In this document: piece by piece, positions 13,413 to 24,290 of the stretch
Position numbering within the stretch: the stretch's first letter is position 1
Layout: the number at the start of each line of letters is the position of its first letter
From: Nephrocerus scutellatus
Taxonomy: Eukaryota; Arthropoda; Insecta; Diptera; Pipunculidae
Direction: 5' to 3'
DNA length: 64,000 bases
Assembly: GCA_947095585.1 (NCBI GenBank)
Contig: OX352761.1
Coordinates: forward strand, 33,137,777 to 33,201,776
Translations under genes and position numbers: made by a program
Notes under the pieces: model-generated
The model's database searches: none
The model's input: only the letters and a program-made list of their open reading frames with translations
What the model was told of the DNA's origin: nothing

Positions 13413-16172
13413 TTAGATTTTTAGATTAGATAGATAGATAGATTTTATTCATTTATAATAATTCATTAACAAAATACATGTATATAATTCTTAAATTTAA
13501 GACATGGCTAAAAAGCCGTCTGCCCGAGTTTGACGTTACTGTTGATTTATGTTTAAAAAGATTCTTCGAGTATCGCTCTTCTATATTTTAACGCTTTTTG
13601 ACAATAGTTGTGTAGTTTGTTCCAGTTCATGCCGTTTAAAATCACCACCATTTCTTCCTCCTGCAAAATTCCCTTATCAAAAAGCTGACACCTAATTTCA
13701 ATTAGAATTGGACACCTGCCCAAGAAGTGAAAGGTGTCCTGTCTCTCTTGTAGATTACATAAGGAACAAATGACTGGCAAATCTTCACGGTGTGGTATGA
13801 AATTCAGGTTCATAATTCTCCCCTTGTCTTACAAATTGAGGATATTACTTCGGTCGAGTAGTTATCGCTGAAGTAGTTGATTTGGCAAAGGTTGTGACTT
13901 GTGATTGAGGTTTGCATATATTGCTCTGTGTACTGAACTTTTAACATTTTCGATGTTATCTTTATGCATTTTCTCATCCAGCTTCATTAGTAAATTATAC
14001 AGCTCCTTCTTCCAATTTAGTCTGTTTCCCGAATTTAAATTGAGAGTGTGTCCACAGGAATCTGCAAGTAACTGCCATTCATTAAACAAAAGTATTTTTG
14101 CCTCTATAATTTACTCCGATATACGTTTAGTCAACCTTTACAGGTCCAAGGCGAGCGTTTTCAATATATAATCAAAATGAAGTTTTAGGGTATTCATAAA
14201 TAGTGAGAAAAGACCAGTTTCAACTAGAAGCATACTATTTGGTGTGCTTTGAGGCAGATTAATTATCCGTTTCAAAAAGAAACGCATCAGTTTTTCCACG
14301 GTATCATACATCTTATAACCCCAAACCTGTGCCGCATACAGCAAGACTGATTTAGAAACCGCTTGAAATATTTGATAGTTTACTCTTAAGGATATGTGCT
14401 TATCTTCCAGACAGTTCTTCCAAGCCGCACTAATGGCTGACTTCGCTGTTGTAAGCTTCTCTTTGAGATGTTGTTCCATATTCATGTTATTTGAGATATT
14501 GATATTTGTATTTGTAGGATTTAACTATTTCTAGCTCTTGACCGGCAAAAAACCACTTTTCATTTCCCGCATATCGTCCTCCTCCTTTTCTGAACACCAT
14601 GACCTTGGATTTGGTTATTTTGACCCTTAGTCTCCACTCTTCGCTGTATTTTTGCAACCTGTTTATCATTCTCTGCAAGCTCTCCGGTGAATTCGCAAGT
14701 AGGACTAAATCATCTGCATATAGCAGAGCCTTAATGGAAATTCCACTTCCAATTCCAATAAACATTACAAATGCTTGGGGGCTAAAGTTCCCTGTCCCTG
14801 TTTTACCCCCATTATTGTTTCAAAGAAATCAGATAATTGTTTTCCATCCCATACGGCTGAAGACGTATTTTCATATATCTTTTCGATCAGTTTTCCAAAC
14901 ATTCTGGATAGCCCACGATTGTACAGTTTGAAGAAAAGTGCACTTCTGTCTACTGTGTCGAAAGCCGCCTTAAGGTCTACGAAGAACGCATACAATTTCT
15001 TCTTTCTTCTAATGTAGTTCAGCGCAATTGTTGTGAGAATGAAGATTTGGTCCGTTGTGGAGTGATTTGCTCGAAACCCCGCCTGAAACTCAGATAGCAA
15101 GTGATTTTGGGATACCCAGATTTGAAAGCGTTTAGCGAGAACACCTATTAGAATTTTTAATGACGAGTTTAAAAAAGCAATGCCACAGTAGTTTTCTGCC
15201 AGATTGGGGTCACCTTTCTTGAGAATGGGGAAGATCACTGATTGCTTGAAATTGTTTGGGATGGCTCCTGTTTCAAAAATACGGTTATATTCTTTTGTGA
15301 GAAGTTTAATCAGATCGTTATTTGCATATTTGTAAAATTCGACTGGTATACCATCCGTACCGGGTGCTTTGCCGTCTTTGCCGTTATTTAACCAGCCTTT
15401 TACATCTTCTTCTGTGATGGGGTCATCCAAGAGATCATTAATATTATTCGGTACCGCATATTGGAACCTCGGTTGATCACTAGGTCCACGCGGATTCAGG
15501 ATATTTTTAAAGTGCTTTTCTAGTTGCGATGCAGTGACGTTTAAACCAATTTTAAATTTTTCCCCGTTTTTCTTACTGAGTAGTTTCCAGAGAGTCGTAG
15601 GATCTCTGCATTGCGATATTTCGATGGCTAAACCGTTAAAAAATTGATTTCTTTTTTGTTGGCAAGTTTTTTTATATTCCCGGTTTGCATGTAAATACAT
15701 TTTTTTATAGTTTGGCTCGTCGTATTTTCGGAAGAGATCTAGTAAAGAGAAGGCTTTTTTTCTCTGTCTATCACAATCTTGGTCATACCATGGCTGTTTT
15801 CGGTTCCGACCCAGTTTGTTTCGTTTTGTTCGTATTTGACTGTTGGCATTCTTTATAGCTTGTTCTATCTTGTCCATATTTCCTTCATAGTTCATTGCTG
15901 TAATCTCTCTCCCAGGGTTTATTTTGTATTCATCCTTTTTGGTTGTGGTTCCATTTTAATCTAGGCAATGCATTAATAATGGTTTCTGTACTACTCGTTG
16001 TTGTTTATGGCATCGGTTAATTTTTGCAGATCTCTTTCCCATTGCGGTCCATATGATCCATTTAGATATACCGGAATAATGCAGTATTTATAGCCTGGAG
16101 AGAGATTTGTTTGGGTATTAAAGTATGTGTATCCTTTTGATTGTCTAAATTCGATTTTCATTCCGATAGAAA
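13413..16172 (-). mobile_element. 5'-truncated LINE inserted in RTE copy A, with 12-bp target-site duplication
   Basis: A 2.76-kb LINE on the - strand flanked by ATAGACGAAGTT at 13401-13412 and 16173-16184, a sequence present once in the RTE target. The body starts inside the endonuclease (FRQSKGYTYF near 16150), then RT in 15895-14765 (KAPGTDGIPVEFYKYANNDL, DLKAAFDTVDRSALF), ALLYADDLVLLANSPESL at 14740-14690, a thumb region, and a C-terminal CCHC knuckle CSLCNLQERQDTFHFLGRCP near 13740. It ends in a (TCTA)n tail, seen as 'tagatagatagatagatttt' on the + strand. The clade is uncertain. Confidence 0.85.
13553..16165 (-). pseudogene. Endonuclease-RT polyprotein of the (TCTA)n-tailed LINE
   Basis: The longest piece is 376 codons (15895-14765), carrying the linker and the RT fingers and palm. 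It is followed by frameshifted pieces at 14765-14487 (with YADD), 14485-14138, 14089-13862 and 13813-13553. The catalytic YADD is intact and the breaks are few, so decay is moderate. The N-terminal endonuclease is largely missing because of 5' truncation, the normal fate of LINE copies. Confidence 0.75.
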
Positions 16173-16271
16173 ATAGACGAAGTTAGCAGAGCGATAAATC
16201 ATCTTAAAAAAAATAAGGTCTCGGAATCTGATGGTATCACAGCGGAGCTCATTAAATCAGGAGGTCCCGCA

Positions 16272-19200
16272 CTTAATTTTTTTTTTATAATGCGCGCACG
16301 CTTCAAGGGGTTCGCACCCTTTTAATGCTCGGCTATATGCTTGGCACAGCGTGGGCGTTAAGGAAGAGGAGGAGAAAAGAGGAGATGTCTATGAGCTTGT
16401 GTTTTGAATGCCTGTGGATCATAGTGATGTGGGAAGACAGAGATTGGCAGAGCATTCCACATACGTGTTGTACGGCTGAAGAACGAATCACTGAATTTAA
16501 CTGTACGTCCGAAGATGGGCTTGAGGGTAAACTGATGAGCATTTAGAGCGCCACGAGTATTGCGGTTGAATTCAAGGAGAGGTGGCATGCAGCTGGCTAT
16601 TTCTCTTGAGCACCGCTGGTAGAAGAAACGATAAAGCAGTGACAAGCAAGAAACGTTCCTGCGGTGTTCAAGCGAATCTATTGATTTCGCTATATTTTCG
16701 TCACCGATAAGTTTTATCGCGCGGTTTTGTATTCTAACTAGCTGATGCAAAGAAGTCTTAGGCGCACCAGACCAGATATGGCAATTGTACTCAAGGTTTG
16801 GGCGAAAAAAAGCCTTGTATATGGTAGCCAGATCAGAGGGAGAGAAATATTTCTTGCACCGGGCTAGAAAACCTAAACATTTCGCAGCATTTTTAGCGAT
16901 GGTAAATATGTGGTCATTCCAACGAAGCTTGTCGTTAACGCACATACCAAGAATTGCGAGATTTTCAGTTTCCTCGATACAAGTGCCATTCATGGATAAT
17001 GGCATGGGGTTAAGGATTCGCTTTGACGACAGGAGACAACATTGGGTTTTGGAAGCGTTAAATTCTACTCGATTGATTTCTCCCCATTGTATTTTGCTGT
17101 CAAGGTCAGAATTCAACGAGCTTAACATACGAAGTTGTTTGTGTTCCACATCAGAAGTGGAGGGACGTTCCACTAACTTATATGAAAAGCTGAGAGTGCT
17201 GTCGTCAGCGAAAGAGTGAATTGGATTAGAAGTCACAGATAAGAGATCATTAATAAAAATGAGAAAGAGTGTCGGGGACAGAACAGAGCCCTGGGGAACG
17301 CCAGCAAATATGTGGTGTATTTCAGACTTGAAACCGTCCAAAACAACTTGAATTGAGCGGTCCAAAATATAGCTTCTAATCCAATGAAGCAGTTTATCAT
17401 CAACACCATAAGCACGCATTTAAGACAAAAGAGCTTAATGCCAAACTCTGTCAAATGCCTATGAAATATCGAGTGCAACAGCTTTGCTTTCTCCAAAATG
17501 AAGCAAAGATCGGTTCCACTGTTCGGTGAGATAAACCATCAAATCACCAGTAGAACGTTGCCCACGCAATCCATACTGCCGGTCACTAAGGATTTCGTTG
17601 GTTTCAAGATATTTCTTAAGCTGATAATTGATCAGCGTTTCCATGACCTTGGAAAGAATGGATGTAAGTGCTATGGGTTGGTACGAAGAAGGAGATGACG
17701 GCTCGCCTTTTTTGGATATGGGTTGGACAAAGGCTGTTTTCCAACTTCTCGGGAAGAGTCCAGAAGAATAGGATAGATGGAAAAGCTTACGCAATGGTAA
17801 TGCCAGCTTGGAAGAACACCTCTTCAGAACTAATGGAGAAATACCATCTGGCCCAGCGGATTTGTGTGTGTTGAGATCATTTAAAACTCTAGCAACTGCA
17901 CGAGTACGAATAATATCTTTCCCATAGAGTGTTCAATACTCTGAGGTGCAGGAGGCGGCAATGCACAATCTGGAAGCGTAGAGCTAGCTGCGAAATGCGC
18001 AGAAAACAGATTGGCTTTGTCTATAGCGCTGAAAACTGGAATGTCATTATAAATGAGCGTTGGGATTGACGACGAGGCTGTATTTTTGACTCTTTTCCAA
18101 AAATTTTTACTACCTTTGGGACATTGTAGTATTTTTTGCCTTAATTTTCGGTCGTAGGCGAATTTGACTCGCCGAAGATGGGCATTGCAATCATTTCTTG
18201 CTCGTTTAAATTTTTTTCGGTTTTCCTCGGTAGGGTTTGCTTTGTAAAACCGCACAAAAAAGCACACCTCTAATTCTAGAAGCCTCTTTACAGCTCAAGT
18301 CATACCATCCATCTTCCTTTGATTTGATAGATTTATTCCTGAAAGGAATAAACTTTCTCATACCAATAAGAATGATGTTTTTGATTGCATCAGCGGCGGC
18401 ATCCACGTATCTATCACGAAAAAATAGCGACCAGTTAGTTCTCCCAAAGAAGTTGTTAAGGCCATCCCAATTGGCTTTCTCGTATTGCTATACTATTTTT
18501 TTTTTGAGTTTTTTCTCTAACTACGTGGTTTATTAACGAGAAATAAGCTGATACTACACAATCGTCTGACGAGCCTAGAGGCGATAATACATTGACGGAG
18601 TATTTCTCAGGACGAGAGGTAAGGAACAAGTCAAGGGTGTTAGCGGAATGATATGCAATGTCAGGTATTCGGGTAGGCTCATTTACAAGCTGAGTAATGT
18701 GGTTAAACTCAGCGAATAACTCAACACACCTTCCTTCGGGTGTTGTCTGGCCAGAATGGCGAAGCCACCCAGAATTGTGTACATTGAAATCGCCCGCAAT
18801 AACGATTTCATGTTTTTTATCAATTCTTAAGATTGAATCAGACAGTGCATCAAACTCACTCTGAGTTGAAACACTGTCTAAGTTGGGGCTTCTGTAAAGG
18901 AAACAGTAGTTGCGCTCTTGTACCTTAACTTTTAGCCAAATGAAATTGAATTCCGGTTTGGAACTTTGGCTAAATTGAGGAAAAAGCTGAAACGCAACAT
19001 CTCTCCGTACATAGATTGCGAGTCCGCGTCGAGAGAAAAATAATGGCACCAAGCACAAGGCACAATGGCACCAGGAAGTAAAATTCCGATACATCAGAAT
19101 TATCAAACACCTGAGTTTCACTCAATGCCAAAATTGCTGGCCTGTGGACATGTGCATGGTTAAACACAGAAAACGAATTCGTTCCCAGCCCACGTATGTT

Positions 19201-19650
19201 GCTGAGATCCACTCTAAAAACACACATACTACAAAAAAACAAACACAGAAAACACAACTTACCGCTTCTTTAAACCGTAATTGAGAAGAGTATGTCTCAA
19301 ATTGGATTATTAACACAATTTGTCGCCAGTGTTTTGCCTTCACGACAAAGTTAGTTAAATCACCAAAAGAAACAAACACTCACAATCCGTTTTTCTTATA
19401 GCTAAATAATTAGATCATTACACTGCCGCATGCAAGCATAAGACAGTTGTAATTACCTAATTCTTTAGCTGAGGTGTTGGGGACGGGAAGCATGGACACC
19501 ACACACTGCACTTTGCACTAACAAAATATGCTCACGCGAGCCGGCGAGCTTGGGCAATTTGCGTTTTTGTTGTTGTTGATTTTTCGTTTGTTTTGTGCAA
19601 TGACGATGCGCAGCACATCCGCGTACGATGACGTATCAGAGACAACTGAC
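16272..19650 (-). mobile_element. Near full-length Jockey/CR1-group LINE inserted in RTE copy A
   Basis: About 3.4 kb on the - strand, the most complete of six or more copies here. From its 5' end: a leader (19650-19260), endonuclease (19257-18456) with a GDFNVHNSGW motif near 18780, linker, RT (18267-16358) and the family tail 'gcgcgcattataaaaaaaaa' ending at 16272. The RT frame of 353 codons (17419-16358) includes [20 protein letters not shown] and [13 protein letters not shown]. It interrupts RTE copy A between its RT start and palm, and some target bases are missing at the 5' junction. Confidence 0.8.
16358..19257 (-). pseudogene. Endonuclease-RT polyprotein of the Jockey-group LINE
   Basis: One protein broken by a few frameshifts and stops. 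Pieces: 19257-18970 (SNIRGLGTNSF, RPAILALSETQVF), 19121-18456 (endonuclease core), 18406-18206 and 18267-17881 (linker), 17794-17459 (RT start), 17419-16358 (palm to C-terminus). The endonuclease motif normally reading SDH is SDD near 18560, although the related copy at 1480 keeps SDH; that alone would impair nicking. The RT active site is FADD, a variant of YADD. Confidence 0.75.
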
Positions 19651-20439
19651 AGACAGAGTATGGGAGGAAGAAACGATGCATACAAAATAAAGAAGATATC
19701 AGAACGTGCAGTAATTATCGGTATAAAGATATTCTCCTCTATCCTTCAAAACAGGATAGTCCTATATTATGTTACAGTCATCAGTGGCCCATACCAGAGT
19801 GGCTTTATCCCAGTTGTGTGTGGATTTAACATAACTGATCAGATTTTTACCCTTAGGCAGTTGATGGAGAAATGTACAGAGTTTCAAAACTCAAGACTCT
19901 AAAGCCGCCTATGATAGTATAACCGAAATAGAACTTTATAAAGCCATGAGAGAATTCGGCATCCCAAATAAACTGACACGACTATGTAGGTCCATATGAC
20001 CATTGTTTTATAAGCCAAGTAAAAAAGACTATCAAGCCCATTCAGCCCAGTCAGCCCAGTCAGCCCATCTAATATCTATAACGAGTTCAGACAAGAGAAT
20101 GGACTGACTTGCATCCATTTCAACCTGGCGTTGGGGAAAGTGGTCCGATGTAACGGCGGGATGAGCAATCTTCTATAATCCATACAGATACTGACTTACG
20201 CAGACGATATTTACATGATTGGAATAACCCCAAGAGATGCACAAAAAGCTTGCACCCATAACAGCATGTTACCAAATAAATGCACACGATTGCTTAAATC
20301 TAACAAAGTCTACTTTAGTCTCTTCAAATGCAGAAATTTAGCAATGGCAATGGTCCAACACATGAGTGCTTAGAAAAAAATGCTCTAACCGCAAGGAAAG
20401 TCTTACATATAATTGTTGGCCCCGAGATCTAAGAGCGTT

Positions 20440-20600
20440 ACCGACGTAGTAAGGCCCCATACAAATTTTTAAAAAAAATTAACCCGATTTCCTTCAAATT
20501 ATATATACGTGTGTATCTCCGATGGGCAACACTTTTTCTAAAAATTTTGGGGACCCCGGGCCACGGGCCCCACCAATACAATTTTTTTTAAAAATTACTC
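20440..20600 (+). repeat. Helentron/DINE-like monomer fragment
   Basis: One or two degenerate monomers ('gtatctccgatgggcaacac', 'aaattttggggaccccggg') in the reverse orientation relative to the 23060 array. No element end was found. Confidence 0.5.
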
Positions 20601-20679
20601 ACCGAGTTGTGAGACAATCCGCTTGACAGCGAACCTCCAAACCGAAAAATTTCATGAAAATTGCAAATGTTCAAACCGA

Positions 20680-21000
20680 TGCACAAAAGTCTCTTTATAT
20701 TGCTTCATATCGCAGACACTTTGATAGAGCTTTGCACCTCCCAGGCTGTTTTGTTTCGCTGGTGAACTATTTTTTCATATCTTTTGAGCTCTTTATATTC
20801 TTCTTCGCATGCCCGCGTTCTATGAGATAGTTGCGTTGTTCGGTACACAGCATTCTTACGTTCAGCTGATAACATACATTCACAATCGATCCAGTCTTTC
20901 CTGGCATGAGTTTCCATCAGACTGATCCAAATAATTCTTGTTTTTAATCGTCTGGAAAATTCTCTTTTGTTCTTAAATTTGCCCCGCACACGTTTACTGC
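20680..21000 (-). pseudogene. RTE LINE linker fragment
   Basis: The - strand reading DWIDCECMLSAERKNAVYRT, then RTRACEEEYKELKRYEK, matches the linker between endonuclease and RT in RTE copies A and B. It is a short piece in the opposite orientation to copy A. Confidence 0.6.
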
Positions 21001-21129
21001 TTTACTGCTTTAAAGCAGATAACGATGGGTTTCTTTATTTTGCTTATTTTTGACTAGAAAATCTTTTAGTTCAAAGAGTGGCAAAATGCCCACATGAGCT
21101 GGAATGTGCAGCAACAGTAATTAATATGC

Positions 21130-22730
21130 CGTTTTCCGCTGTACATGAGTCGAGCTGACCAGTGCCAAAGTTAGCAATTAAGCTCCATGGTGGAGCGTAG
21201 AGCTTTCAGCACTTCGAAGGCGGTGGAGGAAACTCTTCAAAACCGCCAAGAGGAGGCGCATTTGGTAACAATACAGAGAAGCTCTCACATATAACACAGA
21301 ATTGAGAAAAGCCAAACGCAGGAGTTTTCGAAACGTCTTCAAGGAATAAACAAATATTACAGCGTCGGCCAGACTATATAAAGCGATGGCAAAAGATGCT
21401 AAGAGTATCAAGAGATCACTGAATGACGGGAGATTTACAGAGAACGAGTAGCAAAGAGCCCTCCTTCTCTAGAGAACAAACTTCACATGTAGCACAGTGA
21501 CTAAGAACGAGCCTGAGAATCTCATGAGGCGACAAGAAATGGTCTGTATAGAAAGAAAGAAGACAGAACAGTCACTAAATGGATGTGCAAGATGCTGTGC
21601 ACCAGAACTGCGGAGACTATAGTAGATGGCAAAACCATTATAGTCAACACAAGGATGCCCACAAGGAGGGGTACTGCCTCCCCTCTTTTTGAGCATTCTT
21701 GTAGATGAACTACTTCAGCAATTAGCTGAACCAGGGACTTATGCCCAAGGCTACGCATAAGTCCCTGTGTTTTAATTACGGTGCCATGCCCTACAGGGGG
21801 AGGAGGCAATGATTGGGCTACTCCCACCACATATAGTGGTAGGGAGCAATTCCAAGGAAGCTAAGCTACTAAAAGCTTGAATTCAAGAAGAACCTTGAAG
21901 TTAAAATGAGTACCAAGAAGGAATTCAGAACTGAAAATGATAACCAGATACATCCGAGAACCATAAAGTGATATACAGATGGATCAAAGAAAGCAGAACC
22001 AAGAACTCTGAAGAAATGTGGCAGTACCCGAGCATATTTAAGGCAAAAGAACATGCCATAGAAAGTCTTTGGAAAGTCTTTAATCTGGAAAAAACTACAT
22101 GAGTGCAGACATACTATGATGGCAAACAGCCTAGCTGCGCTAAGGGACCTGGATACATTCCCCATCACGTCAAGACTGGTGCAGGAGTGCAGAGCAAAGC
22201 TAAGCAGACTTGGCGAAGTCAACAGTATACGTTTGTACTGGGTGCCGGGACACAGCAGCATAGAAGGTAACGAAGCAGTGGGTAGGCTCGCAAATAAAGG
22301 AGCAGAAACTCCTCTGGTAGGGCCAGAATCTTTTTGCGGCGTAGGGTATCACATAATGCGGGAAGTGATACGCAAAATAGAAAGGCAGACAAAATGGGTA
22401 AATCTCACAGATCTACGTTGCGGAAATGTTGGGGAACCATAAGCCAAAGAGGTCTCGCTTTATATATGGTCTAAGTTTAAGTAATGTAAGTACTATTACC
22501 GAGTTCCTAACAGGACATTGCAGACTGAAGGGGCTGCCGGCAGATGCAGGCTTTGTGGAGAAGCGGATGAGACCCCCCCGACATCCAACGAATGCGGAGC
22601 GACGATTCGACAGAGAAAAGACCAAATGGGAACGCAATCTTGGAGTCTGCGCTATATTCACTGAACGTACTCTATATCATTAAGTTCCTTAGAGCCAATG
22701 GTATGGAGGGGGAGCTGTAGGGACGGGCAT
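21130..22730 (+). mobile_element. LOA/R1-type LINE fragment with RNase H
   Basis: Highly broken RT followed by a ribonuclease H domain, the order typical of the I/LOA/R1 group. GCPQGGVLPPL-like wording followed by VDELLQQLAEPGTYAQGYA lies near 21650-21770, just before the expected DD active site, which is lost. RNase H is seen as YTDGSKK near 21975 and YWVPGHSSIEGNEAVGRLAN in 22116-22442. A C-terminal piece (TGHCRLKGL) lies near 22510. A 12-bp perfect inverted repeat (AGGGACTTATGC and its complement, about 21733-21766) sits where the active site should be. Confidence 0.65.
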
Positions 22731-23059
22731 GCACTGCCACGATAGCGCACGTCAGCGGGAAGCACAAGATTTAGTTGCGATGCTACTATAGAATACACCC
22801 CCTTTTCTCATCATAAGCGTCTATTCAAGTGAATTACTGTAACTAAGTGTTTTAAAATTCGCTTTTTGTGAATTTAAACCCAATAACAATATTTTTTTGT
22901 CTTTTTTTAAATAGAACTATGTTATTTATTTATGTTATTATTTTAATAAATGCAACAATTTGTAGACATAGATTTATTTGTCCTTTACTTTGCGCTCAAA
23001 AATATAGTCACCATAAGTATACTGGTCGTTAGCAGCCAATTCGTTAAGCAAAATAATTG
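22731..23059. other. No feature recognised
   Basis: About 330 bp of AT-rich DNA between the LINE fragment and the minisatellite array. Confidence 0.5.
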
Positions 23060-24290
23060 CCACCATCATGTGTTTAAAATTTCAAGAAAATCGGGCTAGT
23101 TTTTAAAAAGTTTATATCGGCCTTACTTACGGTCACTCCAAAAATTGTACAAAAAGTTTTGTCCACATGTGTGTAAGGAGATACACATGTGTTTAAAATA
23201 TAAATACAATCGGTTTAATTTTAAAAAAAAATGTATGGGCACACCTAGCGCCTCAGGGCCCGTTTACTCCAAAATTTTTACAAAGAATTTTGTCTATCGG
23301 ACATATACATGTGTTTAAAATTTGAAGAAAATCGGGTTTAATTTTTAAAAAAAATTTATGGGCACCCCTCAGCACTCGGGGCCCGTTCACTCCAGACATT
23401 TTACAAACAGTTTTGCCTATCGGACATACACATGTGTTTTAAAAAACAACCCATAAAAATTAAAATTTTTCATGTAAATTCTGTTAAAATTTGAAGAAAA
23501 TCGGGCTAATTTTTAAAAAATTTACATGGACACCACACGGGTCTCATGGCTCTATCACTCCAACAAATTTACAAAGAGTTATGTCCATTAGTGATACACT
23601 TGTGTTAAAAATTTGAAGAAAATCGAGCTAATTTTTAAAAAATTTATATTAGCACCCCTTGGGCCTCAAGGCCCGTTCACTCCAAAAACTTTTCAAAAAT
23701 TTTGTCCATCGGAGATACAGAGGTGTATAAAATTTGAAGAAAATTGGGTTAATTTTTTTGAAAAATTTTTATGGGGCCCGGCCACCAAAATTTTTGCAAA
23801 AAGTGTTGTCCATCGGAGATACACACGTATATAAAATTTAAAAAAGACCTGGTTAATTTTTTAAAAAAAAATTTGGGGCCCAATGACCTTGGGGCCCGGG
23901 GTCTCCGAAAATTTTATAAAAAGTGTTTTTCATCGGAGATACATGCGAATATAAAATTTGAAGAAATTCGGGTTATTTTTTTAAAAAAATGTATGGGTTC
24001 CCCGGGGTCTCCAAATTTTTATAAAAAGTGTTGTCTATCAGAGATACACATTCGTGTAAAATTTGAAGAATTCGAGTAAAATTTTGTAAAATATTTGTAT
24101 GCGAGCCCCCCGACCCCGGGGCCCGAGGGGCCTCAAATTTTAATAGAAATTGTTGTCATCGCAGGTATAATGTGTGCAAAGTTTCAATAAAATTGGGCTG
24201 TGGGAAGTGTGTTAAAAATTGATCGCAATATTCCACGACAGGCACAAACACACGGGCACGCGAAGTTAATATAGAGAATTTAAAAACTAA
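23060..24290 (-). mobile_element. Helentron/DINE-like element with about nine tandem monomers
   Basis: The longest array of the family. Each unit of about 110-130 bp reads roughly as an AATCGGG..AATTTTT block, 'atgggcacccctcgggcctc' or a shorter 'ggggcccggg' version, a CTCCAAAA..TTTTACAAA block, and 'catcggagatacacatgtgt'. The right end is the family terminus, with 'acaaacacacgggcacgcga' followed by AGTTAATA and the subterminal TAGAGAATTTA near 24270. A second family start ('aacaacccataaaaattaaa', 23447) lies inside, so two elements are fused or nested. Monomers diverge, more so toward the right end. Confidence 0.65.

Larger units (their letters stand above)
12685..20400 (+). mobile_element. 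RTE (BovB-like) LINE copy A, split by two insertions
   Basis: Three collinear parts belong to one element: 12685-13412, 16173-16271 and about 19655-20400. Part 1 has the end of the endonuclease (WVSPDGSTGHQIDHVLLNRR, then NVDSNHYLVGTMLR) and the linker WFDDECKLAIERKHVAYRAMQQSQ. Part 2 has the RT start (SDGITAELIKSGGP). Part 3 has RT blocks (QSGF, TDQIFTLRQLMEK). This wording is typical of the widespread insect RTE family. The frame is broken in many places. The parts line up with copy B at 57676-61100, which proves they were once continuous. Confidence 0.75.

Noticed and set aside
19220..19262. Tiny intron (GTAAGTTGTG...TTTTTTTGTAG) in the Jockey-group LINE leader
   Set aside because: About 40 bp is shorter than fly introns, and LINE messages normally have none.
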